Source: Juglans regia | Taxonomy: Eukaryota > Streptophyta > Magnoliopsida > Fagales > Juglandaceae | Direction: 5' to 3' | Assembly: GCF_001411555.2 (NCBI RefSeq) | Contig: NC_049916.1 | Location: 2,790,001 to 2,854,000 of the forward strand | DNA: 64,000 bases | Shown here: positions 22,605 through 35,773 of the stretch, piece after piece | Position numbering within the stretch: position 1 is the stretch's first letter | Layout: every line of letters starts with the position of its first letter | Position numbers and translations under genes: made by a program | The notes under the pieces: model-generated | The model's input: only the letters and a program-made list of their open reading frames with translations | Told to the model about the DNA's origin: nothing | Databases searched by the model: none

Positions 22605-23804
22605 GAAGGTGTTCGGCTTATTCTGTATTATTCAAGTGCTTGAATATCCATCCTTGCGTTTATATGTTTGGGCGTCTAGCTTGCTGCTTACAAAAGGCTT
22701 GCATTGAATTCCATGTTCGATTTTTCTCCGAGCTCCCCCCACACAGGTTTTCCGTTACTGGTTTTACAATTTGGTTGTAAAAACATTTGAGATTTAAAAG
22801 GTATGTGTATTAATGCCGGTGTATTCATGATGCTACTAAGGAAGAGTCGATTCATTCCTCTTTGGTTTTTATTTGTAAAAATGAAATCTTCGCTCCTTGA
22901 AGCATCTTCTGCTAATGACAATGTGCACGAAGAATTGAAGTATCCTCCGCCTCTGCTAATGATAATGTGCACGAAGAAACGAGTTGTCACTTTATTATAT
23001 CCTTTTTTAACTTGTTTACATTAAGGAATCTTGAATATGTGAAAAGTGGGCCGAAATTTGGGGGAAGATGAAGAAACAAATGAGACCATGGGGCGATGGG
23101 AAATACGAGTCCTGATCCATAGAGAGGAAACAAATTTAGTTGAGATGTTATCTCAAAGATTTGCACAACAGGTGCGAGTAGGAGATGGAGCACATGATGA
23201 AGGCAAGCATGTCACCGATGGACAGTTTGTTCAAGATTATCAACTTTTCTTCGACGGAGTGGCTCACCACTGACGACCCAGAGGCAACATGATTAGTGTG
23301 AGGTATATGGGCAAGGAGTAATTTCATGGCCTACAAGAATTCATGGACACGACAGAATAGTTAATGAATTCTTAGGATGCTATCAAAGTTTTAACGGAGT
23401 CGAGTCGAGTTGAAGTGGACTGTCCAAATATGAGAAGATGGAATAGAAAGGATTGAAGGGGGCCTTAGGGGTCCTCCGCCCAGACTAACTCCACAAATTA
23501 GGCATAGGAGTTTTCCTCAGCCATTCATGAAATCACAGGCCGCAAGCTCATGTGCTTATTTTCTCCTTCCTCTTTTTCAGGAGTCAGTATTCGGCAAACT
23601 GTTCCAACACTATCATTGCCAAATGCACGCATTAAGATCGAGGCTATTCATGAGTATTGATAGAGTAATGTTCATGCAAGTCGTACGTGCTGGAGTCATT
23701 AATTTTCTTGATCTCGATCGATCGATGTCTTTATAATTAGGGCCATATTGCATGAGTTGCTTGGACTTTTTCCAAGGGACAATGACCCCAGGATTCTGGA
23801 GGAA

Positions 23805-24140
23805 ATTGAACTCATTTCAATTTATCTGAGTTGAGTTTAAAAATTTAGGTCTAGCCCAACATCCAAACACACAACTCACAAATTATTAAATATCACTCAA
23901 CTCAAGATCCTTTTACATATGAGACTCACAATCATTTTCAACTCAACATCTCTATCTTTAAACGCTGAACCTATAACTTTTTTCAACTTTCTATAAATAT
24001 ATTTAAACTCATCTTAATATCAAAACACATCTAAACTCATTTTAAGTGGCCTCTACAAAACTCACTTTATCATCTCAACTCACTACTATTTATAAAGAAC
24101 TTAACTCATCTCAATTCAGCTCAACATCTAAACGAGGCCT
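23805..24140 (-). mobile_element. MITE (GAGTTGAG family), inverted copy
   Basis: The text is rich in CTCAACTCA and AACTCATCT and ends CAACATCTAAACGAGGCCT, the reverse complement of the family's AGGCCTCGTTTAGATGTTG start. A related copy is at 62788-63110. Confidence 0.6.
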
Positions 24141-24724
24141 AAATGTTCTTGGTTAAAATAAGACAACATATATGTAGATCATTAGGAAGCTGTGACGCTT
24201 AAACCTTTTCTTATTATAAGACATGAACAATTAGCTATGGATTAGGGGGAACTAATTAAAGAAGAAATTTGTACAAAAATAATATTTTGATCACGAAAAT
24301 TCGAAAGCAATTCAGATCTTGAACATACGTACGCGTATGACTACTTTTGTTCATCCTCGTTCATAATTACTCTTTGTTAATTTCTACAATCCAAACACAT
24401 CATCATGATCAGAAGCCATGATGTGGGAAAGATTAGAAGAAAAGGGAAAACATTTGAGGGTCAGATTATGGGTTAAATAGAAATAATATTGTGGGTATTA
24501 ATGGAAACATCCGAGTGTCTGATCTCACTTCATTAACAAGCCAATTAAGCACATTTAGTTTGTCTCATTGATTTACCAAATTGAGTTCCCATGACTCCAA
24601 AGTCCGAGCACATCATGATTCATTTGAACATATATATAGAGTAATATATATATACACTTTTTGAATTTTGATGGAATTCATAGCCATCATGGTTTAATTA
24701 CTTAAATGTTTGGCAATATTATTC

Positions 24725-26052
24725 TTGAAAGAAAATATTTTAGTCACAAAAAGATTACACAAAAGTAAATTCACAAACTGATATGGATTGATGTGGTACG
24801 TCAGATTTTAAAGTTACTTATATTATAAAGTAACTTTAAAAATTCTACGAATCAAGTCAGTTTATAGATTTATTTTATATAATCTATTTGTATTTATAAC
24901 AGTTCTCAATCTTAAATATTAATATAATCTAAGTAGCTATCTATCTTTAAGTGATAATTTATTATATTGGATGATGAGTGGTTAAATTCCCTCGATATAT
25001 GAGCAAGCAACTAGCACAACTTGGACGTTGGTCATAATTAATCACGATTCGGCCTATCTTAAAACGATAACATCGATCGGGATGATCACTTCAATCAACA
25101 ACAAAGAAATTAAGATGCATGGTGGAACCATTACAAAGTTAATTACCAAAAAGCTAAAAAAAAATATCCATTGATAAGGAGACAGTTGTTAGCAGCTTGT
25201 TGGGAAAGTCATGAGATTGGACAATTCTCTCAACACTCCACTTAATTAGATTCTTCCATATTTGATTGATAGAGATATATAGGGCGTTAGGTGTTCATGT
25301 GGGACCATATTGCCTCATACCAAGCAACCACGAATATGTGGCCCCAAAGTGCCTCATCACCGTGTAAGGGCCATGCCGGAATTTATTCAAAAATAATGTT
25401 ACATATAATTTTGAAAACTGCTACATCTATAAAAAAAAAATTATATAAAAATAATCTTATAATTTGACGTGATTTTATTTGATTCGTTAGATTTATTTTA
25501 TAATAAAAGTAATTTTATAATCTAACGAACCACATCAAGCTACGTCAGTTTGTGGGATTAATTTTGTGTAATCTCTTTGTGGCTAGAATATTTTTCTATA
25601 ATTTTAGAACAATGCTAGATATAGTCTCTATTTGAAGACTGTAATGTAAGTCTAGACTATTTTAACTTTAAAATTTTTTAAAATTATAAAATTATCTCTC
25701 CTAAAATGATGTTTTCTCTTATTTAATAATGTGCATGCACATGCAGTCCTCACTTAAGGACTGTAAATAGAATTTTTCATAATTTTAAATAATTCTTTTT
25801 AAAAAAAAATGATATATTATTAAAAAATTAATTTTTATTTTATATAAATATTATATTTACTTAATTTTGAGTACTGTTACAATATCTACAAATAAATTAT
25901 ATAAAATAATCTCACAAATTCACGTATCTTTATCTAATCTATTAGATATATTTTATGATAATAATAATTTTATAATTTAATAAATCACATAAAATTATAT
26001 CATATTATAAAATTATTTTTGTGTAAATTATTTATAATTAAAATATTTTTTA
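24725..26052. mobile_element. cluster of palindromic MITEs (copies 2-4)
   Basis: Three copies lie at about 24725-24905, 25388-25603 and 25872-26052. Each has an ACAAA/GTAATTTATA-type left half, a central palindrome with TTAGATTTATTTTATAAT, then the mirrored right half with CACATCAAGCTACG or its decayed equivalent. A separate palindromic repeat lies at 25610-25800 (CTAGATATAGTCTCTATTTG... with an inverted CTGTAAATAGA end). Confidence 0.5.
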
Positions 26053-26781
26053 ATATTTTTATATAGATCCCCGAGCCCAGACAAGTACTGCATCTAGCTT
26101 TTAGGTTTAGCGTCTACGTACCAACCCTAATGCATGCTATGGATTTGGTACAACCTAGGTAGGCTATATTGGTAAAAAAACCAAGATTTTCCAAAATTGG
26201 GACTTTCCTTATAATTAATTAATTAGCTCCCACTTGCAATAAAACCCTAAAGCCTTATACATTATATATTTAGATAAATGATAATTATAATTGTAAGTAT
26301 ATAAATATTATATAATTATTTTTAAAAGAATAAATATATATTGAATTTACATAAAAAAAATTAATTATTTAATAATAAATTTTATTCTTTTTTAAAATGA
26401 CTGTACGACGCTTGCACACTTGACGACTGCATGTCACATTGTTCATATATTTAACCCCTGATCAATATTCATGATCTTGCTGTACTTGTACTGTTTCTTC
26501 TTTTATATATCCCTCTAAACCATAATATATATATATATATATATGTATATATATGTGTGTGTGTGTGTGTAAGAGTACGCGGTAGATACTTAGTTAACTG
26601 ATCCCATCTGGTCCCATGCATGCCACTCTTCATTATTCTTGATCAAGATCCAAATTAAGTGCTTCGTCCATTTCAATATATTGATTCTATCTATTATTAT
26701 GGGAACCCGAGCTAGCTAAGATGTAAGAAATTAAAAATCCACAAGCATGCCATCCCATAACTACTAGTTAAGCTAGCACGC

Positions 26782-26830
<49 letters not shown>

Positions 26831-28226
26831 TATATATATATAATCTAAAAACTGATATGTATCAACCGCTGGCCGCCATTGTTTTTTTTTTTGTTTAGGA
26901 ATAAACCTCAAACTTTCATATATAACTTTCCTGCATACATCTTCTATCAAAATCTAGACTATTTACGATAAAATCTGGAACAATTTCTATACAAACTTTT
27001 TCCTCAACTATGTGCTGGCCGCCATTGTTAACAATTAAGCTTGAGTATATATGATTTCTCATATTCTTTTTCCCCCTGTTTGGGCACATAAACAGCTAGA
27101 GTAAGAAAAGTAGTAGGGTTGAGGACCCTGATATATATTATATATATAAACTCCCCATGCAGTACTTCAGGTATTACAGGAAAAACTAGATACAAATAAA
27201 AGATTGAAAAATGAAACTAATTATAAGTAGATCGACCGATCCAGTCCTTTAACGGACTGCATGCTAGTAATTGGCTATCTGCTCATGTACTGACAATTTG
27301 AGTATATTTGATTCATCTATATATATGTGGTAATTCATGTACGCATCGATCAACACGTACACATTCTTTTCTGCATGTATGTGTATATATATACAAACCC
27401 ACCCCTGTTCATATTTAGTGGTATTCATCATCATGATAAGTTGTGCAATCTAACGATCCAAATTAAAGAGTGAAATATTTCACCTCCAACCACCATCCAT
27501 CCAATTCATGAAAAATGATAGGGTTTTCATACATGGGAAAAATTGACTAGCTAGCTGGTGAGAATTGAAGGCTAGCTTTTTAATGGATTAACAAACATGA
27601 GAAAGAGGGAACAAAGTGGGTCATGTTTTGAATGCATTGGAAAGAGCTTTTGAAATAACAAGGTCAATTGATACATACAATTATTGTGCTCTTTAAGTGG
27701 GAGATTACAAAACCAAAGCACTCGTAGTTTACAAGATTCGGAGAAATCTCTCCCAAAGATCACAGAAAACCAATAAGATTGAAACTCAACGTGAATCACG
27801 CAAACATCCTAGCTAAACAATCATTCATCATCATGAACACGTGCGTGATGGTGGGGTCTGAACCCTAAGTTATAAACACACCTGAACATTCATCCATATG
27901 ATGCCCTTTTGATCTCATTCGATGCACTTTCAGACAAGCTAACTCTGTTTCTTTTCTAGCCCAGCTAATTCCCTTGTTGACTAATTTATACACAGAACTG
28001 CCATCATGAGATCAGTAAGAGAGATAGAGAGGGGCGGGGGTTGGAATTTGAGACATGCGTATCTGTTATTAGATATGCGATGTTGACACGTGGGCCATGC
28101 ATGCGGAAGTGACTAGTGGCCGGGACTGACAATGTTAGATCTCATGAATTCTTTGCATGATCTCTCAATTTAGGACCCTACAGACAGTGAAACTGTTGCA
28201 TGCATGGATGCTCTGACTTTATGTCA

Positions 28227-28261
28227 GAGAGAGAGAGAGAGGGGGGGGGGGGCCGGCCGGG
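28227..28261 (+). repeat. GA microsatellite joined to a G13 run and GGCCGGCC
   Basis: GAGAGAGAGAGAGAG passes directly into 13 consecutive G's, then GGCCGGCCGGGG. It is an isolated GC island in AT-rich DNA, 1.4 kb upstream of the zinc finger gene. Confidence 0.8.
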
Positions 28262-29458
28262 GGACTAAAGTCTAAAATTAGAAAATCAAATTGGAAAGAG
28301 CTAAGGAGTAACAGAGAAAAATAAATGGAATTGGGAATTGTTTTAGCAGTTGCAGTCAGGATCAAGAGGGGCATGGGCATCACGGTTTCTCATCATTAAT
28401 GGGCGATTTGGTCCACACTCCACTACTACGTTTATATATACGTTTTGAGTTTTCCAATAACGTCTAGCTCTACTGGCTAATTCATCTAATGCAGGAAGAT
28501 CATGGCCAGGTTCTCAACCAATAAAGAATTCATCTAATAGGAAATGTGTCCTGCATGTAGTGGCCAGGAATTGTCATGATCAACTCAGTTTTTTTTTTTC
28601 TTTCTTTTTCATTTATTTAAAACAGCAAAGGATCAAGTGCTCCATAACATCCATTATCTTTTCACCTAATTGTAATAAGTTGATCATCCCCAACTTAGTG
28701 AGCAAGGAAGGAAAAAAACACTAATTAATTTACATCTGGGTCTTTTTCTCTCTCTAGAGTCTAGTAGAAGTACTGTACGTTAGTGTAGGAAAAATGATAA
28801 GACTTTGGAGTGGATGAATGTTATCATGGTAGCATTAGATGATCGATGCACCCATGTTTATTGATTAGGTATGCTAAGTACGTACGTACTGGTCATCAAC
28901 AGCTAATTCATGACCGATCGAGTTGTTGATGTTGCCGCCAACCTGTTAAAGTGACCTAAGTTTTGAACTAACAACGACTGTTATATATGCATGCAGGTAT
29001 GGTAAGGATAGATAGGTGCAAAACAGAAACGATGGAGGGTTTAATTCCCACAGTAGACAAAGCCAATCATTGTCATTTTAATATATATATATATATATAT
29101 ATGTATATAGTATTTTTGTACCATATATACTCTCCTGATCACAATATTCCATGCATGCCCATTACTACTTCATTAAACTGTACGTTTTCCGATGCATAAT
29201 TATTGACCATCAAATTGGTTATCAGTTGAAATTTGAAAAAAAGAGACCAAAATGGGCCCCCTATTTCAAATCATGTGTCTCGTATCAGGGTAATCTGACG
29301 ATTTAACCATAAATAAATAAAAGAGGAAAAATAAATAAATGGAAATTAGAGAGAATCGGTGGGATAGTAAAATATTCCTTCTGGGGTCCCGGAATTAGTA
29401 CTGTTCTTGGTCGTGTTCCCAAAATTGCACACTTTCTCCTTTGTATGTATGTCTGCAA

Positions 29459-29507
<49 letters not shown>

Positions 29508-29548
29508 CTTTCTTTACACATTATAGAAAGTCCTTTTTTACTGATCTG

Positions 29549-29556
29549 TATATAAA
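29549..29556 (+). promoter_or_regulatory. TATA box of the C2H2 gene
   Basis: TATATAAA lies 111 bp before the ATG at 29660, followed by a C-rich stretch. Transcription would start near 29580-29590, giving a ~75-nt leader that contains the CT array at 29606-29636. A larger CT array (about 29462-29505) lies just upstream of the TATA box. Confidence 0.55.
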
Positions 29557-29602
29557 CCCCCCCGCACATGCAACAACTCCCTTGTATCCTCATCCTCATT
29601 TC

Positions 29603-29642
<40 letters not shown>

Positions 29643-29659
29643 ACGCAAAGCACGTACAA

Positions 29660-30409
29660 ATGCATATGGCAGAGCTCGACCGCCCAACCAAACCAAGCAA
29701 TAATGTTCCCACCAACACTAGTAGCAGCACAGGCTTAAGCTTGAAACTCTTTGGCTTCAACGTCCCAGAAGATGATGAACCTTTGGACTCCTATTATAAG
29801 AGTACCCCACCGGATTCGGGTGCTTTTCCTACCTCCGGCGACAGGAAATACGAGTGTCAGTACTGCTGCCGAGAGTTTACCAACTCCCAAGCCCTCGGCG
29901 GCCACCAGAACGCTCACAAGAAAGAGAGACAACAGCTCAAGCGTGCCCAGTTGCAAGCCTCGCGAAACGCAGCCGTATCGTACGTCCGGAACCCGATCAT
30001 ATCAGCCTTTGCGCCGCCACCGCACCTCTTGGCCCCACCTGGGACCGTCGTGGTCCCGGCTGGAGCTGCGGCGGGGGCTCACCCATCTTGGTTCTACGTG
30101 CCACGCCCGGCGCCGCCGTTCCACGTCTCGCACGGGAGCATGTTCACAACGAGTACTGGTAGTAGTAGTAGTAGGGCGGCCGGCCCGACCAGTAGTACCC
30201 GAGGGAGAGGTGCAGGGATGTTGTTGTGCGCTGGTGCCGTAGGGGATTCGTCGTCATTCAAGATGGGCTTGCAGGTGGAACAGGCCCGAGGCCATGGGAG
30301 TCCTGATGGGCCGTTATTGAGTAGGTTCTCCAAAGTGGATGGTGGGCCCACTTTTGACCACGTAATGGACTTGGACTTGCATCTTAGCCTTGCCCCGGCT
30401 GCATCGTGA
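29660..30409 (+). CDS. single C2H2 zinc finger transcription factor, GIS/ZFP5/ZFP6/ZFP8 type
   Basis: An intronless frame of 249 aa. One Q-type finger lies at 64-90, with ligands C66, C69, H82 and H86 and the plant signature QALGGH at 77-82. The finger is followed by a basic KKERQQLKR segment. Two leucine-rich elements flank it: [11 protein letters not shown] near residue 25, typical of this clade, and an EAR-like [10 protein letters not shown] at the C-terminus that usually recruits TOPLESS-type corepressors. The middle is Pro/Ala/Ser-rich. Family knowledge: these factors control trichome and root-hair initiation downstream of gibberellin and cytokinin; the finger plus flank most resembles ZFP6. 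The start could be Met1 or Met3 (29660 or 29666). The coding region is GC-rich compared with its AT-rich surroundings. Confidence 0.9.
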   Translation: MHMAELDRPTKPSNNVPTNTSSSTGLSLKLFGFNVPEDDEPLDSYYKSTPPDSGAFPTSGDRKYECQYCCREFTNSQALGGHQNAHKKERQQLKRAQLQASRNAAVSYVRNPIISAFAPPPHLLAPPGTVVVPAGAAAGAHPSWFYVPRPAPPFHVSHGSMFTTSTGSSSSRAAGPTSSTRGRGAGMLLCAGAVGDSSSFKMGLQVEQARGHGSPDGPLLSRFSKVDGGPTFDHVMDLDLHLSLAPAAS

Positions 30410-31912
30410 TCTCGACTCGATTTTAATTAGATAGTCAAGAGTCAACAAACCGTTTAAAAGCTGGCTTAAGGGGTCGCTTCATTCATCTCAGCCATGGTTA
30501 TCTGATCTCCCCAAGCCAGATATTGTATATTTTCCCTATTTATTTATTTAATTTTTTTTTTTTTTTTAAAAAAAAGAAAGTGATTTGGAGTGTGAGAGCT
30601 TTGAATTTTTGCACTTTTTTGTTCTATAAATTAAAGATGTCATTTGCTTTAGAGAGTTTGGGACATTTGAACAATTTCTTGTTCATTTATTGCAATTATA
30701 TATAATGCTCCATTTGATTGTTCTGAAAGAAAAGATAAAAGCAAAGGAGATTTCTGCGTGAAATGAAATCTTACCTTCCTTTTGGACCTATAAATTACAG
30801 AGAATGGAAAGCAAAGTTAATTTATAAGTATCGTTTATTTTCTTTTCTTTTTTCTAAGATTGCGCCATTTTAAAGGGAGGAATATTATATATACTTTCCA
30901 AAAAGTCATCCATCCCATCCTAATATTACTTTCGTCCAAGCACGTTAATTTAATGTGAAAACTTAAGGTAAAATTTTTTTATAGATCCGATACATTAGTA
31001 CTAGTATGATCGCACTATTGTACCAAGAATGTACGTATCAACCAATATTGCAGTGTTTCTGGTTTGTCTGCACGAATTCCAACTAACATGTATTACATAT
31101 ATGTGACAAAAACAACCTATTAATTGCAGTGTTTCTGGTTTGGTGCCCTCTTTCCACCCTATTAATTGTATGAAATAATATTGGCATCCCATGTTTGGGA
31201 TCATCCAAAATACACTATAGTAAAATGACAAAAATACCCTCACAACAAAACCCACTTCTCTCTCATTTCACACATTTTAATTATGAAATTCCTCTCTCTC
31301 CTCTCCCGTCCCCCGTCCTTCTGCCCATCCACACTGCCTGAATTCGAAATAGTATCGGGCAGGCTTTGAGAGAGAGCTGATGAAGGAGTGAGAGAGGGAG
31401 TGAGAGAGCTGATGGATGAGAGGTGAAGGGTGAGACAAAGAGAGCGAGAGAGAGGTTGAGGGTTTGGCTGGCTTGGAGGAGCTTGGGGAGGAGGTTTGTG
31501 GTGGATGGGTCTATGAGAGGTGGTTGCCAGTGTGACGTGGTGGAGGTGCAGTGGTCTGGGTGGCAACGTACGGAGGCGCAAGGGGAAAGAAATGGGTGAA
31601 ACCCATTTCGGTTGGGTTACCGTAGGGGAGAGAAAGAGGGTTGCGCGTGGGGGAGATCGGTGGCTGCTAGCTTGGTTGCCAGCGTGAGGGGGAGTTGCCA
31701 GTAGTGGTAGTGAGGCTAGGCGGCGCACGACAACGCCGGGCTGAGCTGAAGGAAAATCAGGTGGAGGCTTTCATCGAGCTGAGAGAGAGGGGTAGATGAA
31801 TCTGAGTGATGAGTTTTGCATTAAAAAAAAAAGCAAAAGGTAGACACGACACGTGGGCTACGGATCAGCAGTGAACAAGGGCTGATCCATAACATTACTC
31901 TAATTGTATTGT

Positions 31913-33045
31913 CACTACAAGAAATAAAACCTTTTGCGGAAATTTTATGTCTGTTGGAAATAAAATCGCTACAAAAAGTCTTTAATTGCATCGATTTTTG
32001 CATCATCGCAATATTTTTATATAAATTTCCAAATTGGTCTTTTGTGGTATTTTTTCACTTTTTACGACCAACACATTTGCCGCAAATACTAAATCGGTCA
32101 TTTACAGCGATTTTTACTTTTTTATGACGAACACATTCACCGAAATATTAAAAACAATTTTACGACGGTTTGTTAATCGTTACAATTGCTAAAGTGGTCT
32201 TTTGCAGCGATTTTTTATCTTTAAAAATCGACGAAAAAAAGTATATTTCCAATTATTTTAAAATTGTCAGAAAAAATCCCTGCAAATACAAATTATTTGC
32301 AATGATTTTAAATTTCGCTGCCGAATTTAACACAAAGTTTGAAAATGCTGATCGAATTTACTATTAAGCTTTTTGCAGTGACTTGTTTCACCGCAATAAA
32401 CAATTGTCACTGTAGCGTGTTTCTTTCCATCAAATGCAAAAATCGACGGAATAGATTCTTGTTGCGGTAATTTTAACTCGCCAAAAAAAGCTATTGAAAT
32501 TAAATATCCCGCTCTTTTATTGAACATTTCCCTCCAGGCTCCAGCCATCTCCCGACTCCCGACTCCCCTCTCTCTCTCTCTCCAATCCCTTCATTGAGCA
32601 CAACCCACGCAGCCGCGCACAGCTCGTTGCCAACGTTCCCACCAAGCCACCGCCACCTCGCCTTGACGGCCACCCCCTCCATCTCCCCCAGCCCCCTGCC
32701 GAAATCTTGCCTCCCTGAATCTAGCGTCACCCCTCTCTCTCTCTCGGATTTATCTATGTCGCCGCCGTTAGGGATGCCGTTCGCCACCACCCACACGTCG
32801 ACGCCGTCTCCAGTTCTCTGTCAAAGCCCCCTTCTCCTCTGCCTAGCCCAGCAGCCCGAGCACCTCCCTCTCTCCCTTGCTCTGTTCGCAACCTATGGCC
32901 ACTAGCTCTCCTCAGCGCCGCCTTGCTACTCCCGATCCACCACTCCACGCCAAGCAACCACCACGACCACCCCTCTCAACTTCCTCGTTCAAAAATTTGG
33001 CTTGCCAAAGAGAGGTTAGGGCTAATTTTGTTTGGTTTCAGGTAT
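31913..33045 (+). mobile_element. left end of a CACTA-like (EnSpm) transposon
   Basis: CACTACAAGAAAT at 31913-31925 matches the usual plant CACTA terminus. It is followed by ~550 bp of dispersed subterminal motifs of the type TTTTGC(G/A)GCGATTTT, in both orientations. A GC-rich, CT-rich block (about 32520-33040), resembling the 5' leader of such elements, comes next. No transposase and no matching right end were found, so it is a fragment or non-autonomous copy. Confidence 0.55.
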
Positions 33046-33631
33046 GAGTAATGCCTTCCTTGCTCTTCTTGATATTGTGCAATCACATTCATTGGTTATG
33101 TTTGGCTCACTACACTGGTTTATGCTAATGATGAATTCATTGGTTGTGTTTATGTTCATTGTGCTACATGTGTGTACCGGTAGGTGTGTGTGGGAAAAAA
33201 CTTTAAATTTGTATTTCGGTTATGCTAATTGTTTTTAGGTGTGTACTTTGAGAATTCTTCATTTGTAGTTACCAACATTCAAGGTTGTTATATTGCTATG
33301 TACTGTTGTTATTCAGTATCGACTTGGAGGTGATGAAGCGTGGGACCGATGTTTCACATGGAGCCCAATACTCTTGCATGACCAACAGTTTTAAGTTCTG
33401 CAGTTAATTGATTAATGCATGGATCATGCATATTGAGTCATGAAACGCAAAATTCGTTTGTTGTTTCTGGCCTATTTATATTATATTAAGAGTTTAATTA
33501 TATTATTGGGAGCAATGGCGAGCTTCTAATAATAATTAAATGTGTTCTTTATTAATTAATCAGCAACTGAATAAACCAAGTGTAAGCATGAAAACAAGGT
33601 AATCATAATAATGCATGACAAGCAAACACAC

Positions 33632-33720
33632 ACTATTACAAGAAAAACAAGTATTTGTGAGTTTGTGACTGATTATTTGTGACGAAAATAAATTATTTTT
33701 GACAAAAAATAGTCATTTTC
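33632..33720 (+). mobile_element. possible second CACTA-like terminus
   Basis: CACTATTACAAGAAAAACA is followed by repeated TTTGTGA and TTTTTGAC motifs. It resembles a terminus plus subterminal repeats, but with one or two changes from the usual CACTACAAGAAA. Confidence 0.35.
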
Positions 33721-35034
33721 ACACAATTTAATGAATAATTTAATAATTATTCACGAGTTTATATAAAACAGATAGATCATGATGAAAACAGTCAAAACTA
33801 GGGCAATTCGGTACTCCAAAAATATTAGTAATTCCTTCTTTCGGTGGAAAGTGAAGTTTAGAAGTGCTAGCTAGATCGAGTTTCAAGCATGTATGCATGC
33901 ACCTAGCCAGCTACCAGTACCTTATGTGATCATGGAAACCATTATAAAAATGATCAAGCTTGCTTTTGGCTGTTTCATTGCCCCAACACTAATATGTATA
34001 AAAACTGATTTTAGCAAGCTAACTAGCTTAGGCTTAGAGGGTGACTGCAGGATCATTTAGATTCAATTAGGAAACATGATAAAGAGGACATAAATTCATT
34101 CTTTTTTTTTTACATAATAAATAACTGATCACAAATAAATATTTTTTTATAATAATAATTTAATATATAGTAACTATTTTTTATTTATATAATTAATTCT
34201 TTTGATCTTCTCCTTGAAGATTTGATAATAATTTTGGTTGGATTTGAGGAGATCAGATCATCAATATCCAAGTATAATCATTAATCGTAGATTTGAAAAC
34301 TTGTGCCCTTGAAAAAAGTTATTTTATTTTTCTAATTAGGGCCTTTTGACTTATGGGGTACAAACATTCGAAAAGTATATAACTAATCTTCGACCATAAG
34401 GCAGATCTAATAAGAATTAAATAAAACTAATTAATAATTCCCACAGCTTTCGATAAATATGATAATAATAATAATAATAATAATAATAGCTGTGGGTTGG
34501 ACATGGACCCATCAATTAATTTTATCAAATCGAATCAATTAATGATATCTATATAATCTTAAACTTGAGTTAGTTAGCTAGCTAGCTGTAGTGGGAATAA
34601 GCTTAATCTATATATATGTAGAATAAATAAATTATAAAGCCAAAGATGGAGTTAGGGGACTTTAACTATATGATCTTAATTTCATTAATTTATTTAGTGA
34701 TGACCATGATCCAATCCATTAATTAAATAAATCCTAATTAGCCATATTTTTTATGGCTTAGTGGCATTAATGGTCCAATCAAATAGGCATTATATATATA
34801 AAGTTAATTAGTAGTTGTGTCTTTGATTGAGGAGCTAGGTAGCTAGCAAGCAATCTCAAATGCCTGCAGGTAGTTGTCGGGACCATATATAAATAATTAA
34901 TTAATGTTGTCAAAACAGTGAGTTCCTTTTTCTTTTTCCTTTTCTTTTCATTCTTTCTTTTTAATCTGTTTTTATATCTGTGAATTACATATAATATACA
35001 TATAATTGTATGTACATACAATAATATATATATA

Positions 35035-35738
35035 TAGGGGTGTAAACTCAAATCGAAAAACTGAAAAATCGGATCGGACTGGATCAAACCGGATCGGTTT
35101 TACCAGTTTGAACCGGTCCAGTCCGGAACCGGTTTTTAAAATGTAAAAACCGGCCGGTTCCGGTTTTGGGATTTTTTGGACCGGACCGGTTGATTAAAAA
35201 AAATAAAAAATAATATTTTTATATTTAAATTTTATATAAAATATTTTTTATATATAAAATATTAATATATATAAGTTTTATATATAATATATAATTATAA
35301 ATTTTTATGTGAAATTTTATATATAACATATATATAATTCATATATGAAATAATTTCTTATTATAATTTATAAATTATTACATAAAATGTTAATACTATA
35401 TCACTAAAAGTTTATAATTAATACTAATATATAACTTATAACTATACCAATAGTCTAATATTAATACTATTATATAGTCTAATATATTAATAAAAGTATA
35501 AAACAGTTTTTTAAAAATCAATTTTTTTTTATAAATAAATTTTTAATGACAAATTGTGAAATTTACATTTTAAAAAAATCAGAAAATCGGATCGGACCGA
35601 ACCGGAAACCGATAAAATCGAAAGTATCGGTTTAGGAGGGTAACCGGTGCGTAATCAATTTTGAAAAATATAAAACCAGTACATACCGATTCGGTCCTAA
35701 ATTTTATTCAAAATCGAATCGGACCAGACTGATTACAC

Positions 35739-35743
<5 letters not shown>
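35035..35743. mobile_element. 709-bp non-autonomous TIR element (hAT-like)
   Basis: The left end is TAGGGGTGTAAACTC and the right end GATTACACCCCTA, inverted repeats of each other. Subterminal blocks full of CCGG, ACCGGTCC and CGGATCGG occur at both ends in mirror order, with a very AT-rich core. Both flanks are (TA)n, so the target duplication cannot be defined. Related ends occur at 46742 and, decayed, around 61345-61790. Confidence 0.65.

Positions 35744-35773
<30 letters not shown>

Larger units (their letters stand above)
22605..29659. other. 7-kb intergenic spacer between ARG1 and the zinc finger gene
   Basis: No gene was recognised on either strand. Contents: the ARG1 3' UTR (about 22605-22800); a short tandem duplication at about 22906-22978 (CTGCTAATGA.AATGTGCACG twice); an inverted GAGTTGAG-family MITE (23805-24140); a MITE cluster at 24.7-26.4 kb; AT/GT microsatellites at about 26525-26570, 26787-26842 and 29081-29106; and a GA tract running into 13 G's (about 28227-28261). 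From about 27 to 29.4 kb nothing beyond simple AT-rich DNA was seen. Confidence 0.6.

Noticed and set aside
23046..23273. A 75-codon frame with an acidic and His-rich composition
   Set aside because: No family was recognised, there are no splice partners, and its length is expected by chance.
31240..31728. A 162-codon minus-strand frame rich in Pro, Ser, Leu and His
   Set aside because: It arises from GA-rich low-complexity sequence, has no recognisable domain and lies beside transposon ends; I do not call it a gene.
32594..32905. Open frames on both strands in a GC-rich block
   Set aside because: Pyrimidine repeats keep frames open on both strands. The position just inside a CACTA-like terminus and the lack of any domain argue for transposon leader sequence.
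34441..34489. CCCACAGCT ... AGCTGTGGG hairpin, considered as a miRNA precursor
   Set aside because: The arms are only 9 bp and the loop is a TAA microsatellite; this is too short for a plant miRNA stem-loop.
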